From positions 7,750,001 through 7,814,000 of the forward strand of contig JAFFJZ010000014.1 of the NCBI GenBank assembly GCA_018340375.1: 64,000 nucleotides of DNA. Reading direction: 5' to 3'. Shown here in pieces: positions 10,960 through 21,807 of this stretch. How positions within the stretch are numbered: position 1 is the first letter of the stretch; every line of letters begins with the position of its first letter. Under the pieces are notes generated by a model that saw nothing but the letters and a program-made list of their open reading frames with translations, searched no databases and had not been told where the DNA came from. The stretch is from Gonatopus flavifemur (Eukaryota > Arthropoda > Insecta > Hymenoptera > Dryinidae). Position numbers and translations under genes: made by a program.

Positions 10960-11873
10960 CGAGGTGTGTTCAAAAAGTAACGAGAATTTTTCAATTCCGC
11001 GGGTCTGGAGAGTCCGCCTGTATAAAATTTTCCTTCATTATGTTGGTACACATGCCCCTGAAGTACGATAAAATTTTCAGCAATATTCATTGCTCACTTT
11101 TTAAGTGGCAGCCGCTAACGTTTTGACGTGTGTTTCGAGCTCGGCGATTTTCGTTTGTGAAAAAAAATGGATCAGAGAATTTGTATTCAATTTTGCGTAA
11201 AAAATGAAATAAAGTGTAATGAAGTTTGTAAAATGTTAACAAAGGCATATGGTGAGTCTGCTATGAGTAAAGCAAGGATTTACGAGTGCCATAAGCGTTT
11301 CCAAGATGGCCGCGAAAACGTTGAAGATGACGAACGACCCGGATGCCCAAGCACATCAACAACCGATGAAAACGTGAAAAAAGTGAAAGAAATGGTTATG
11401 AACGATCGCCGAATCACAATCAGAGGAGTCGCTGATGATGTTGGCATATCAGTCGGAAAGCAATCCGAAAAAAACGCCCGGATTTGTGGCAAAACAATTC
11501 ATGGCTTTTGTACCACGATAATGCACCTGCTCACTTTGAATCTTTGGCCAAAAACAAAACTGTAACGATGCCTCAACCTCCATATTCGCCAGATATGGCT
11601 CCATGTGACTTTTTTCTATTTCCAAAAATAAAGAGAACATTAAAAGGCCGTCGTTTTACAAGCATAGATGACAATAAAAGCGAATCGCTGAAAGAGCTAA
11701 AAGCTATTACAAAGATCGAGTTTCAAAAGTGTTTCGAGGATTGGAAAAAGCGTTGGCACAAGTGTATTATATCCGAGGGGGATTATTTTGAAGGAGACAA
11801 AATAGATATTGATGAATAAATAAATATTTTTTTCATAAAACGAAAATTCTCGTTATTTTTTGAACACACCTCG
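10960..11873 (+). mobile_element. Mariner transposon, internally deleted (copy B)
   Basis: The duplicate of 988-1900 has the same terminal repeats and the same TA flanks (10958-10959, 11874-11875). It is one base longer because of the A-run. Confidence 0.93.
11167..11819 (+). pseudogene. Mariner transposase remnant (copy B)
   Basis: The N-terminal frame is open from MDQRICIQFC through the helix-turn-helix region to GVADDVGISVG. It then jumps, with a frame change near 11455, to the C-terminal frame beginning KKRPDLWQNNSWLLYHDN. The first catalytic aspartate and about 130 residues are missing. Relative to copy A, the start region is in frame here. Confidence 0.9.
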
Positions 11874-12189
11874 TATGTCATATATGTTCAAATATCGGCC
11901 ATATATAATGCATATACACTCATATACAACCATATATGATTTATTCGGTCCTGGGTGACTCATATATAATTCATATGTGATCCATATATTACCCATGAAT
12001 GCAAGATTTGTTCACATCCCCTAGTAAAAAAGAGTTATATATGCATTGTATATGATTTTCGGGTCTTATATAAGTATTACTGGAATACATATATAGTCAT
12101 ATATAGTTATATATGGAGCTTTATATAGAATCAGGAGTGACTATATACTGAAGATAACGTCTTACATATATTCACATATATCACTATTA

Positions 12190-12434
12190 GGGTGGTTCTT
12201 ATTTTATATATAAAAAGTGTTTTTCGATTTTTTTTTCGTCAACAAACAAGTTTTCTGTATGGCCCACCCTATAATTTTGTTCTACATCACGAGGGAGTGC
12301 TACAATATTTTTTACATAATTTTCAAAAGAGATTTGTGGCGCCCTCATGGCGTTTTAAACAGGCGTTTCAAAAACTTGTTTGTTGACAAAAAAACATCAA
12401 AAAACACTATTTATATATGAAATAAGAACCATCC
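12190..12434. mobile_element. Mariner-like MITE (copy B)
   Basis: This is the duplicate of 2217-2461, with the same TA flanks and long inverted ends. Confidence 0.85.
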
Positions 12435-12533
12435 TAATAACCATACATGACTATATATGAATTCCAATGACACTTATATAGAATCCAATAATTGTATATA
12501 GATCATATACAATCCTCCTATACTGGGGTGATC

Positions 12534-14299
12534 CATTAGATGTTCAAGTTTGACTGGGGCACCGTCATAGTCCCGGATCGTCGTGATCCCGAATTTGTTG
12601 AGTTTCAAATCAGAGAATATGAGTTTCAATACAACTGAAACAATTAGCCATTTTTATCGTAAAAAACTAATTGTTCTCACTTACAATGTGTTGACTAATA
12701 ATTTTTTCACGATGAAAGTGACCAATTATTCGATGTATATCAAAATTCATATTCCTCCATTCGGTACTGTGCATGTTCGGATTTACGACGATTTGGGATC
12801 ATGGCCGTTTGATGTCATGCTCGGTAGACCGCGATTACCCCGCAAGAGTGTTGGTCCAGGAGTTGTTATGCCGAATGAGAGTAATCCCAAAAACATTTTG
12901 TGGCATTTTATCTCATTGGCGCACGATTAGTGAAATATAATCATATTTTGGGATAAGTCTGATCCGGGACGTCAACTCCCGGTCCAACACTCTGTCAAGA
13001 TAACGGCAGTCTACCATCATGCTCATTTGGAGTTATGACACTCCATCTGATCACCACACTTCATTCACTCTAGCAACAATGGCTGTCGAGTAAAATCCAT
13101 AAAGGTATAAGAATAGAGGAGGAGAGTGGAAAACATTCAATACTGATGAAAAAAGACATGGGCATGCTCCGCCGAAACCTTCGCTCATCAGCTAATCCAC
13201 GAGCTTTTATATCGCTCTCTCTTTTTTTGACATCACATTCCCAGTTACAGATTCGCTATCCTTTCCTCTATTCTCATATCTATGTTTTATATTCACATCT
13301 AGATAATCTCAAGGGAATACCAGTCCTGTTACAGTAGACAAATCTTTTTTGATAGATCATTCGAAAACAAAAGTATTTAATCAAAATATCGTACAGGACG
13401 ATGAATAGGGATCAACAGGTCCGATCAGAATTAAACCCGGAGTACAAGTGACCCGACTGAAACAGACCCGGAAAAAATTGGTCACCATCATAGTGATTGA
13501 AGGATGACTCGTAACGCGCGGTGTTTTTAGCGCGTATAAATAGCGGGCATAATTCCAGTCGAGTCACTTGCACTTCGGGCTTATCTTCATTCAGGCTCAT
13601 TGATTCCTACCAGGCACGGATAGCGCGGAAGTTCTGAGAAAGTTTCTTGAGAACACATTTTATTCCTCATTCACTCTTTTAGAATCACCGTCCTATCTGG
13701 AGAGTGATATGTTGATTATGTTGCTCCATTTTCAAATAATTTGACAGAAACGATTCAATCAGTGTCATGGCATTGCGATTCCCTCGATTATAGTCCACTA
13801 CCTTCACGGGATTGTCATGCTCCAACATCCCGAATGGTCTCTCTTACAGCATTCAAGGTCCCGAATGTTCAATATCCCGAATTTGATGATTGGTCTTTTC
13901 TCAGAGAACCTCTTCTGGATCACTACAAATCGACTAATCGTCGAATTCGAAATATTAAACATTCGAGACACTGGGTTCCAGGATGTGCAGCTCGGTCAAT
14001 GGGTCGATCATTCTCGGACGTACCATGGGGCTTCTATTACATGCGTACTTTTACTGCATACAACATTATGAGATGAAAATAGAGTCAAGGTGTTTTGTCC
14101 CAGAACCTTTCTTTTCATCTGATTGCATTACATGAAATAATAACGCACGTGTAATTTCAACTGAAATCATCATTCGAATACATTGATGTATTCGAAGAGT
14201 GATTCCATCCCGTTCACGCTATAGCATTCCAATCAGCTGTTTTGGGAGCCCCTGGACATTCAGCATATTAGGGCCCTCCCGAATTTAATTTATGAATAA
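12534..14299. other. Unrecognised sequence of the duplicated segment (copy B)
   Basis: This repeats 2561-4329, including the TATA-like site at 13535-13542. No gene is recognised. Of the two open frames noted in copy A, the first is shortened and ends differently here because of a one-base difference. Confidence 0.5.
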
Positions 14300-14602
14300 T
14301 GTTAACCGATACTGTTGAAAGGCGAGTGAATGTATGTATATTCAAATCGTTTTGTATTTTCCCGCTTTTATATCAAGCTAGAGGGCGCGAAGAACGCTCT
14401 GCCCAAGCCACGCTGTTCGTTGGTGGGAGCAACGCGCTCATTTGCGCTCGAACGTCGGAGCAAACAACTACGGTTGACTTTTGTATAAGGGGAAGTAAAT
14501 GAAATAATTTTGTCCCTTCGAATAATTTCTTTTTGTCGAATGTATGGTCCTCGGATTTAACTTGCCGAAAATTCGTTCTCTTATTTTCGTTAGTTTTTAA
14601 CA
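14300..14602 (+). repeat. BEL/Pao 5' LTR (copy B)
   Basis: The LTR starts TGTTAACC and ends TTTTTAACA, followed by the primer site at 14606-14620. It is the duplicate of 4330-4632. Its last third matches 17562-17658. Confidence 0.85.
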
Positions 14603-14665
14603 TCGTGGCGACCGTGACAGGACTGGTTTTTCGGGTTATTCTGTGTGGACACAAGCGTTCTTACA

Positions 14666-15905
14666 ATGAACGTCACCAAAAAGAAACGTACGTCAACCGC
14701 GTCGCGTTTACTCGTACTGCAGTCAGTTTAGAAGAGCTTTAGGAAGATCCAGAATTGAGTGTAGAAGACATGTTAGGAGAGCTTCAAATGCTAGACGAAA
14801 AACATCGATTGTTGGATATATCTAATAATGAGCTGTTTCAATGTATGCTCGATATGAACACGGCCGAAGAAGGTTTCATATTGGAAAGTGAGAGTAACGA
14901 TGAATATAAGGCACGTTGCATTCGTATGAGAAATTTGGCCTTATTAAAAATTAATGCACGTGTATAAGGCTCTCACTCACCGCAAACTCCTAAGGTTCCA
15001 CACGAAAATACGCAGGTGAAGAAGCGTGTGAGATATCCAATAATCGAGTTGAAAACGTTCAACGGTGATATTAAAGAACGGCTGCCATTTTGGAGTCAGT
15101 TCAAAAAGATACACGAAAATGTCACTGTCGACAAAGAAGATGAATTCCAGTATCTTATACAAGCCATGGTAACCGGTCTGCGTGCTGCAGGGTCAATGAA
15201 AAGTTTCCCGCTCACGGGTGATGATTACGATAAAGCAATTGCAGGTTTAAAAAATTGATTCGGTCGTGAGGAATTATCAGTAGAAGTGTATGTCCGTGAG
15301 TTGTTAAAACTCGTGATGCAAAATACTTTGGAAACCGGTGAAAAGAAGTCAGTTGCCAGCTTATATGATAAAATAGAATCTCAATTGAAGGCACTAAAGT
15401 CGTTGGGTGTCACAACGGATGAATGTGGTGCCATGCTGTATCCCATCGCTTCCAGAAGAGTTGCTACGTGCATGGCAGCGACATCTCACCAAGATTACCG
15501 CTAGTTCAGACGAAGCGAAGGAAGAAAGGCTTTCACAACTCATCAAATTTTCACAAGTCGAAGTCTGCAATGGAGAACGAATAAAAATTGCAGTTCACGG
15601 TTTTGATTTACAAAATGATGAGAAGAAATCTACTAAATCGACAGTTCGTTCAGATTCGGGAAGAGACAATCCTTCCGCTATGAGTTTAAATACGCGGAGC
15701 ACAGTCGGTGCAAAAATGTTGTGCGTGTTTTGTGATGAGCATTCGTGTGCACAATTTGAGACAGCGCGTAAGATGAGCTCAGTTGAATGCAAAGAGGTTC
15801 TACAAAAAAAAACGGTTGTTTCAGATGTCTCAAAATCGGACATTCAAGTAAAACGTGTCGCGGAAATCAAAAGTGCGCATGGTGTGGTAGACAGCATGTA
15901 TTATT
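14666..15905 (+). pseudogene. BEL/Pao gag remnant (copy B)
   Basis: The start is the ATG of MNVTKKKRTSTASRLL, which soon meets a stop. The gag core (PIIELKTFNGDIKERLPFW) and the ESQLKALKSLGVTTDECGAM segment follow in one frame with a TGA after IAGLKN. LPEELLRAWQRHL to EVLQKK is in another frame. The last part, with CVFCDEHSCAQFE, leads to the zinc knuckle. A frame change in a long A-run near 15810 separates the two. Confidence 0.85.
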
Positions 15906-16554
15906 GATGTTTCCGGAAGTGAATGATGAGCGAAATAGTGTTTCGGGTACAAAGAATGTTTGTGAAGATTCAGTCAAGGGAAAGGCTCTATTTAATGGAA
16001 CACGTGGACCAAACGTGATTCTACAAACGTTACGCGTTAAAATTCGGGGTCACTAAATTGAAAGAATAGTGTGAGTTTTTCTTGATTCGGGTTCGACGCG
16101 ATCGTATATTGTTCAAAAGATGGCAATGTTTATGAAATATGAATCGCTTGGTGAACATATGATACGACATAACTTGTTCGGCAGCATCACGTCACAGGAG
16201 AAACCGCGTCGACGCTATCTGATACATTTGGCGAGTATGAATGGAAGTTACGCTTGCAGCTTCAAAGTATGCGATCAAGATGACATCTGTTCCGATATTC
16301 CATTATGGAAAAATCAACCTTGGGAACACGAATTGAGCGTAGTGGATATCACGCTGTCAGACCAATATGACGAGTTGAATTGTGATAAACCTATTTCAAT
16401 TTCAATCGAAAGCGACGTGATGGGTGAATTGCTCAAAGGAAAGCTTAAGCAATTGAAATGCAGGCTCACAGCAGTGAAGACTAGGCTTGGATGGACGCTG
16501 ATGGGTCAGTTCCAGACAGCTTCGATGATGGCACAGCAGAAGTTCCAACTGTGA
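15787..16554 (+). pseudogene. BEL/Pao zinc knuckle and aspartic protease remnant
   Basis: CFRCLKIGHSSKTC is a CX2CX4HX4C zinc knuckle, followed at once by CAWCGRQH, a second short knuckle usual in BEL gag. After stops at about 16054 and 16069 the same frame gives LDSGSTRSYIVQKM at 16081, the DSG active-site motif of a retroviral-type aspartic protease. The frame then stays open through SDIPLWKNQPW and TRLGWTLMGQF, the protease-linked domain found in BEL polyproteins. Confidence 0.85.
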
Positions 16555-16589
16555 TGTACAACAGACGGTGTTCTGTTTCTGATCTATGG

Positions 16590-17580
16590 GGGTAAGATAC
16601 CATTGGAATCAACGATCCAATAGCAAAAAAAGACCCGAAAAGAGCACGAAAAGGAAGTCCACGCCAGTTTTATCAAAACTGTTACTATGAACGAAGATGG
16701 ACGGTACGAGGTTCGTTAACCGTGGATGGAATCACATCCTACCCTGACCGATAATGTATTGCTCGCTGAATGGAGGCTTGAAACGACTGCGAGGAAGTTG
16801 AGAACTTCTGATTTGTCTAAGGATTATGACCGAGTTTTCATGGAATGGCTGCTGGATGGCATCATTGAGGTCGTACCTCAAGAACAACCTGATAACGCTG
16901 GACACTATCTTCCGCACCGAGGCGTTGTGAAAGAAGACAGCACTACTAGATTGAGGCCTGTATTCGATGCTTCGGCTAGAGATAAAAATTCGCGTTGATT
17001 TCGTCAATTTTGTTACGTTTCAGATTGGGTAAAGTTTGGGCTATTGCTGATATAAGAAAAGCGTTTTTGCAAATCAGTGTGCATAAGACAGATCAAGATT
17101 ATTTGAAATTTTCATGGTACGATAAAAACGGCGAGATTGTTGTATTTATACACACACGGGTTGTATTCTGTTGGGATTTCCTGTGCGGTAACGTTGCTGC
17201 CCAAGTTGTTTTTACAACGGTCATGTGTACAGAAGTTGGAATGGGATGAAGAATTGAATGAGAGCATGAGTGATCTATTTTTAAGATGGTATAACAATCT
17301 TGTACGCTTAAAAGAGGTCGAAATTCCCAGGTGGGCCTTCACAACGACTGAAGAGGATAGTGACATTACTTCTCATACATTTTACGATAAAAGTAGAGAT
17401 GCGTACGCTGCTGTAATATTTGTACAAATCAAAGATTCATCCGGTGTAAGAGTTCAATTGATACAAGCAAAATCTAGAATAACTCCAACTCAGCCGGTTA
17501 CTTTACCTAGATTAGAGTTGTTAGCGGCCACTCCACTTCAGTGGAGTGGAAAAGTGGATAAAATAATTTGGTTCCTTTAA
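16590..17580 (+). pseudogene. BEL/Pao pol remnant (RT N-terminus and RNase H-like segment)
   Basis: DTIGINDPIAKKDPK and NEDGRYEVR open the RT connection region. They are followed by GHYLPHRGVVKED, RLRPVFDASARDK and AIADIRKAFLQISVHK, which match the first RT motifs of BEL elements. Near 17190-17230 the frame jumps to WDEELNESM, EIPRWAF, RDAYAAVIFVQI and LPRLELLAATPLQ, the region downstream of RT. The catalytic YVDD block is missing. Several stops and shifts are present. Confidence 0.8.
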
Positions 17581-17658
17581 ACAATTTCTTTTTGTCGAGT
17601 GTATGGTTCTCGGATTCAACTTGCCGAAAATTCGTTCTCTTATTTTCGTTAGTTTTCA
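17562..17658 (+). repeat. BEL/Pao LTR 3' fragment
   Basis: This matches the last 95-100 bp of the LTR at 14300-14602, including TTTCTTTTTGTCGA, GTATGGTNCTCGGATT and TTGCCGAAAATTCGTTCTC. It follows directly on the broken pol segment, so an internal deletion joined pol to the LTR. Confidence 0.8.
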
Positions 17659-17959
17659 CCAGATACTTTTATGATCGATAGAGGGAGCAGAAAACTCGAT
17701 ACGTCGATACATCGGTACAAAAAATATCAAAGAAAATATCGATGTATTGCATCGGGAGTACCGACATGCAAGATATTGATGATGTATCAAACATTCCTGA
17801 TAACAACTCTCAAGTTAACGAGGTTGCTATATGCCGCATTCGAGGTTTTCCCATGGGCGGTTTCCTGCGCGGCGACTGAATAAAATTTTCCGCACGGCAA
17901 GCTCTATGCCAAGACGATCTGGAATGCGATGATAAGAATTCCTTCATTCTCCAGAAATT
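17659..17959. other. No gene recognised
   Basis: This contains several ATCGAT/CGATACATCG words and no recognisable coding signal. Confidence 0.4.
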
Positions 17960-19620
17960 GTGACTGAGGATCATCGGTATTTCCAAATACCTCGAGATAT
18001 CCACATGAAAGAACCAGAGGGCACTGCCCCTGACTGCTTCGCTTCGCTTAGCAGTCGGACCACCTTCGAAATTCGCTCCGATCATTCTAAACAAATCGTG
18101 GCCTACATATGCGTGCTCCTTTCGCATCTTCAACAATTCACATATCCAGGGACATATGAGAAGGCACTAATCGGTTTTTTACTCGACTGAGAATATTTTC
18201 GATGTAACATTCAAAAACCCTACAACTAATTGCCTACCATTCTTCATACCATGTTCAAATGATTTGGAAACATGTTTCTCAACAGCTGCAGAATTCGGAC
18301 AACTGTTCTGGTGAAAATGGAGCGTGAGGGTGCGACGAGAACGTGAGTTCAGAGTCACTTGAGCGTAACGGAGAGTCATCTGGGCGTGATTTGATGAGGA
18401 ATTGGAATACTTCTACGCTTGATTTGTTGTGATGACTGCTTTCTTCACTTTTGGATTCTCACTGGAGTGGAGTTGTCATACCGCTCACTAACTTTTGAAG
18501 AGTGTTCGCATACAAGAGAGCGTACAAGGGAAGATCGAAGCCCTCATTTCCCCTGGAAATTCAATTCCAGATTTGGATTAAGCGACCCCGAAAACCTAAA
18601 GAACCCATTTCTCATATAACTCCGTCCAAAAATGCGGGAATGACTCAATTCACACCCGGAACATTGAATTCACCATTTTGAATCAGTTTTCTGCCCACAG
18701 ATTTGGATTCAGAACCTTCGGAAACCCCTAGAACCCGTGTTTCATATGAATCTGGCCATAAATGCCAAAACGACTGAATTCATATCCGCTATATTGGATC
18801 TACCATCTTGAATTCGTTTTTTGAGGTCAGATTTGGATTCCTCACCCTCGAAAACCCCTGAAACCTGTGTTCCATATGAATTCGGCCATGAATGCCAAAA
18901 CGACTGAATTCAAGTCCATCATATTGAATTCGTTTTTTGACGTCAGATTTGGATTCCTCACCCTCGACAACCCGTGTTCCATATGAGTCCATCCATAAAT
19001 GCCAAAACGACCGAATTCACGTGCGCCATATTAGATCCGCCATCTTGAATTCGTTCCTTGACGTCAGATTTGGATCCCTCCCCTTCGGAAACCCCTGGAA
19101 CCCGTGTTTCATCGGAATTCGTCCATAAATGCCATATTGGCAACTTCACTTCCGGCTTATCCCATCCGCTATCTTGGATCCCAATTTTGACTCCAAATGT
19201 CACTTCAGCGCCCCTGAAAATCCCTACGACCGACCTCTCATTGGGATCCGTCCATGAATGCCAAATGAACAAATTTCATTTCCGGTTTATCCCATTTACC
19301 TTTTCGAATTCCAATTTCGACTCTAGATTTGGATTCAGAGCCCTCAAAAACCCCCACGATCCGTGATCCATTGGAGTCCGTCCATAAATGCTAAATTGAA
19401 AAATTCACTTCCGGTTTATCCCATCCACGACCTTGAATTCCAATTTCGACTCCAGATCCCAATTCAGTGCCCTCGAAAACTCCTGGAACCCGTGTTGCAT
19501 TAGAATCTGTCTGTGAATGACAAATTGACTCGCTACTTTGAATTCGGGATTTGACTTCAGATTCGGATTCAGTACCCTTGAAAACCCCTAGGACCCATGG
19601 TTCATAATATTTCATCGATT
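17960..19620. repeat. Large dispersed repeat, copy 1
   Basis: Three blocks occur in the same order as at 27470-29890. The first is a block with CAGAGGGC and CTTCGCT(T/C)CGCT(T/C)AGCAGT. The second is CAAATGATTTGGAAACATGT followed by the GCGTAACGGAGAGTCATC block. The third is a run of about 130-bp units holding GACGTCAGATTTGGATTC, ACCCTCGAAAACCCCTG and GTCCATAAATGCCAAAACGA. No coding frame is convincing. It serves as the empty-site reference for insertions in copy 2. Confidence 0.75.
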
Positions 19621-21582
19621 CAATTAAAAATGATGAATATTCAAAGACTGCGGAGGAAATGACTCATATATGTATATACCAATGTATACAGCGGAGGAAA
19701 TTTCCTCCGCGATCACCTGTTTTCAACGGGAAGAATAAGGAAAAATAGAACGACTTGTCCGATTCCGATGAAAAAAACGGTATCTCGGTTTCAGGACAGT
19801 CCCCTATAAATGCCAATCCATTCCGTCCGCTTCCTCCAGACCTATCCCATATACAGAAAGACAGACACCCAGGCAGACAGACAAATAGACAACTTCACGG
19901 ATTATCAATCAGTATTGCATGAATTGAAAAACTGTGCAAATCCCAATTGAATCGTTCAAATATTCAAAAAGATACTGTCACACGGCACAATAGCGGGTGC
20001 AATAGGCACTCTGTGTTTAGTATACTGTGTATACCGATGTAGAGAAGAAATCGAACAATGTGATTTGAAGAAAGGATTCCGTGAAGGAAAAGCAGATCAA
20101 TCAATCTAAGAAATCCACATCGAAATTGATTAATAAAAAACCTTAATAAAAACAAGGCCTCAATGATTGCTCAGATAGATCCGCACGGCAGACGCCTGAT
20201 TAAGGTGAAAATAGTGGCAGTCACAAAGTTGCTCAGAAAAAAGATACAATTTGAAGATATGTGGTCGATTGTAGCACACAAAAGAGTCGACGCTCTCGTG
20301 AACAAACGTTCACACACATACGAACATATCATTTTTCACAGCACAAACCAGGGAACTATAGCGCTAAAAGATATCCACGACCAATCAAAGATCTTCACAT
20401 CCGATTTCAAACTAATGAACTTCCCACTCAAACTAAAAATATCCTTATCACGCGAGCATTTCGCGTAGCACAAACAGCACGTAGCAACCGAAAGAACTAT
20501 GAGAACCGTGCACTGAAGGAAGCAATTCACTCTATGAAAGAAGAGATCAAATAATTCCCGAGAAGCTTCTCAGGAGGAGCTAACAAGCATCGGGCCAGTA
20601 GGTTTGAAGGATTGAGTGCAGAGACTCCGAAAGTTGAGAACTATGCACGTAACGAGAGTGAGAGATCGATCACCGATCGAACGCGTGAGATATTGCTACC
20701 GTCTTGAGTGCTGCGCGAAGACTGATTTTCAAAGCGATAATTCACAAAAGGCAGACCTCCCGCTGTCAACTGTCAAAAGTCAGGTGACCATCCGAGTGAT
20801 GGTCCACTGAACCCGGACGCAAAGCGAGATCTAAGCATATATCACCTGACAATTAAACATACATACAATCATATATACAGATATACATTATACTAATATG
20901 CTTCTATATAGAGAAACTTTACATTTTCACATATATTTCAATGCGAACGCTCTCCTTCTAAAAATCCCAAAGACTGATGAGTGCGTAAAAAGTATCAATT
21001 CCTTCACATGGCACGCCAACAGTGCACTTCGAGGCTCTAAACCGTAAATTTTATCATTCCATCTCGCGTATCACAACATATATTACACCAAGAGTCAAAT
21101 GGGTGAGAAAAATTGCGATTTTCGATCATCAATTCGGTAGTTCTGGGTCATTATGAACGATATTACATCATGAACCCATTCAATGAACCGGAAATCTTCG
21201 ATTCAAATGCCTGAAGCGTTTGTTTGTCACACTACGCAGTTTATTTTTGCAATTCTTCTTCCGTGCAGAAGCATATGGAGGATTCCTTGTCAGATTTACC
21301 TATCGAATCACTGCACCTCTCCGATATTTTTTCAAATGTTTATGTGGTATAGGACCCACTGAAAGAAATCTCACGAAAAATTTTCGGACCCTGATCTCTA
21401 CCCATTCAGGAGATACTAACTTCTCATATGAGGAGACTCTTTCTCTCCAAATGCTCATAACTTTGCGGAAAATTGATCTTTCCAATAGTTGTTTTTTTAT
21501 TGAAATTCTTGTTTTCGAATGCAGTTTACGATGGAAAATTCGAAAATAACACCATGAACGTTGTTAACAGGCGTTTTCCATT
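19621..21582. other. No recognised gene; two overlapping open frames near 20.2-20.5 kb
   Basis: Overlapping frames at 20163-20468 and 20261-20554 (plus strand, different phases) are 101 and 97 codons long. The second ends in a basic segment, ARSNRKNYENRALKEA. Upstream, near 19975-20105, a short frame reads like a membrane anchor followed by charged residues. I do not recognise either. Each phase could be real and the other a shadow, or both may be remnants of an unidentified element. CAGACAGACA-like runs lie near 19860-19890. Confidence 0.3.
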
Positions 21583-21800
21583 TTGTTAATTGAAATGTCA
21601 TCTTTGAACCTGAGTGTCTCGATCAATTTTTTGCAAATTTTTTTAATAAAAACTACCATCAATTCTATGAATTTTGACCCCAATCCGGTCATGTATGAAT
21701 TATTAGGTGTATGTCAACTCAATTCTTTTCAAGTATCATTTCAAGTTCAAAATATCATCCATACACAAATGAGTGAAAACACAACGATTCAAGGAAGGAT
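21583..21800. repeat. Dispersed repeat shared with 27326-27560 (inverted)
   Basis: AATTTTGA(C/T)CCCAATC(C/A)GGTC, then GAAT(T/C)ATT(A/G)GGTGTATGTC, occur here on the plus strand and near 27423-27530 on the minus strand. Confidence 0.6.
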
Positions 21801-21807
21801 AATGTAT

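Larger units (their letters stand above)
9973..15761. repeat. Segmental duplication, copy B
   Basis: This is the counterpart of 1-5791, offset by 9972, 9973 or 9970 bp depending on the small indels. Its right end is the point in gag where copy A departs. Here the BEL/Pao element continues past that point, so copy B keeps the ancestral arrangement at its right side. Confidence 0.95.
14300..17658 (+). mobile_element. Decayed BEL/Pao LTR retrotransposon
   Basis: The order is LTR, primer site, gag, zinc knuckle, aspartic protease, RT N-terminus, RNase H-like segment and LTR fragment. This is the normal order for a BEL/Pao element. At 3.36 kb it is far shorter than usual. The RT core and the integrase region are missing and the 3' LTR is only a fragment, so no matching target duplication can be seen. 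It is dead. Confidence 0.85.

Noticed and set aside
1..15761. The two 5.8-kb copies as long terminal repeats of one giant element
   Set aside because: Each copy contains a complete shorter LTR and nested insertions, no element genes lie between them, and the shared end falls inside gag. A segmental duplication or assembly artefact fits better.
21220..21549. 109-codon plus-strand ORF
   Set aside because: It has a Phe/Leu-rich composition, no recognisable motif and no supporting context; a 61-codon frame is open on the other strand.
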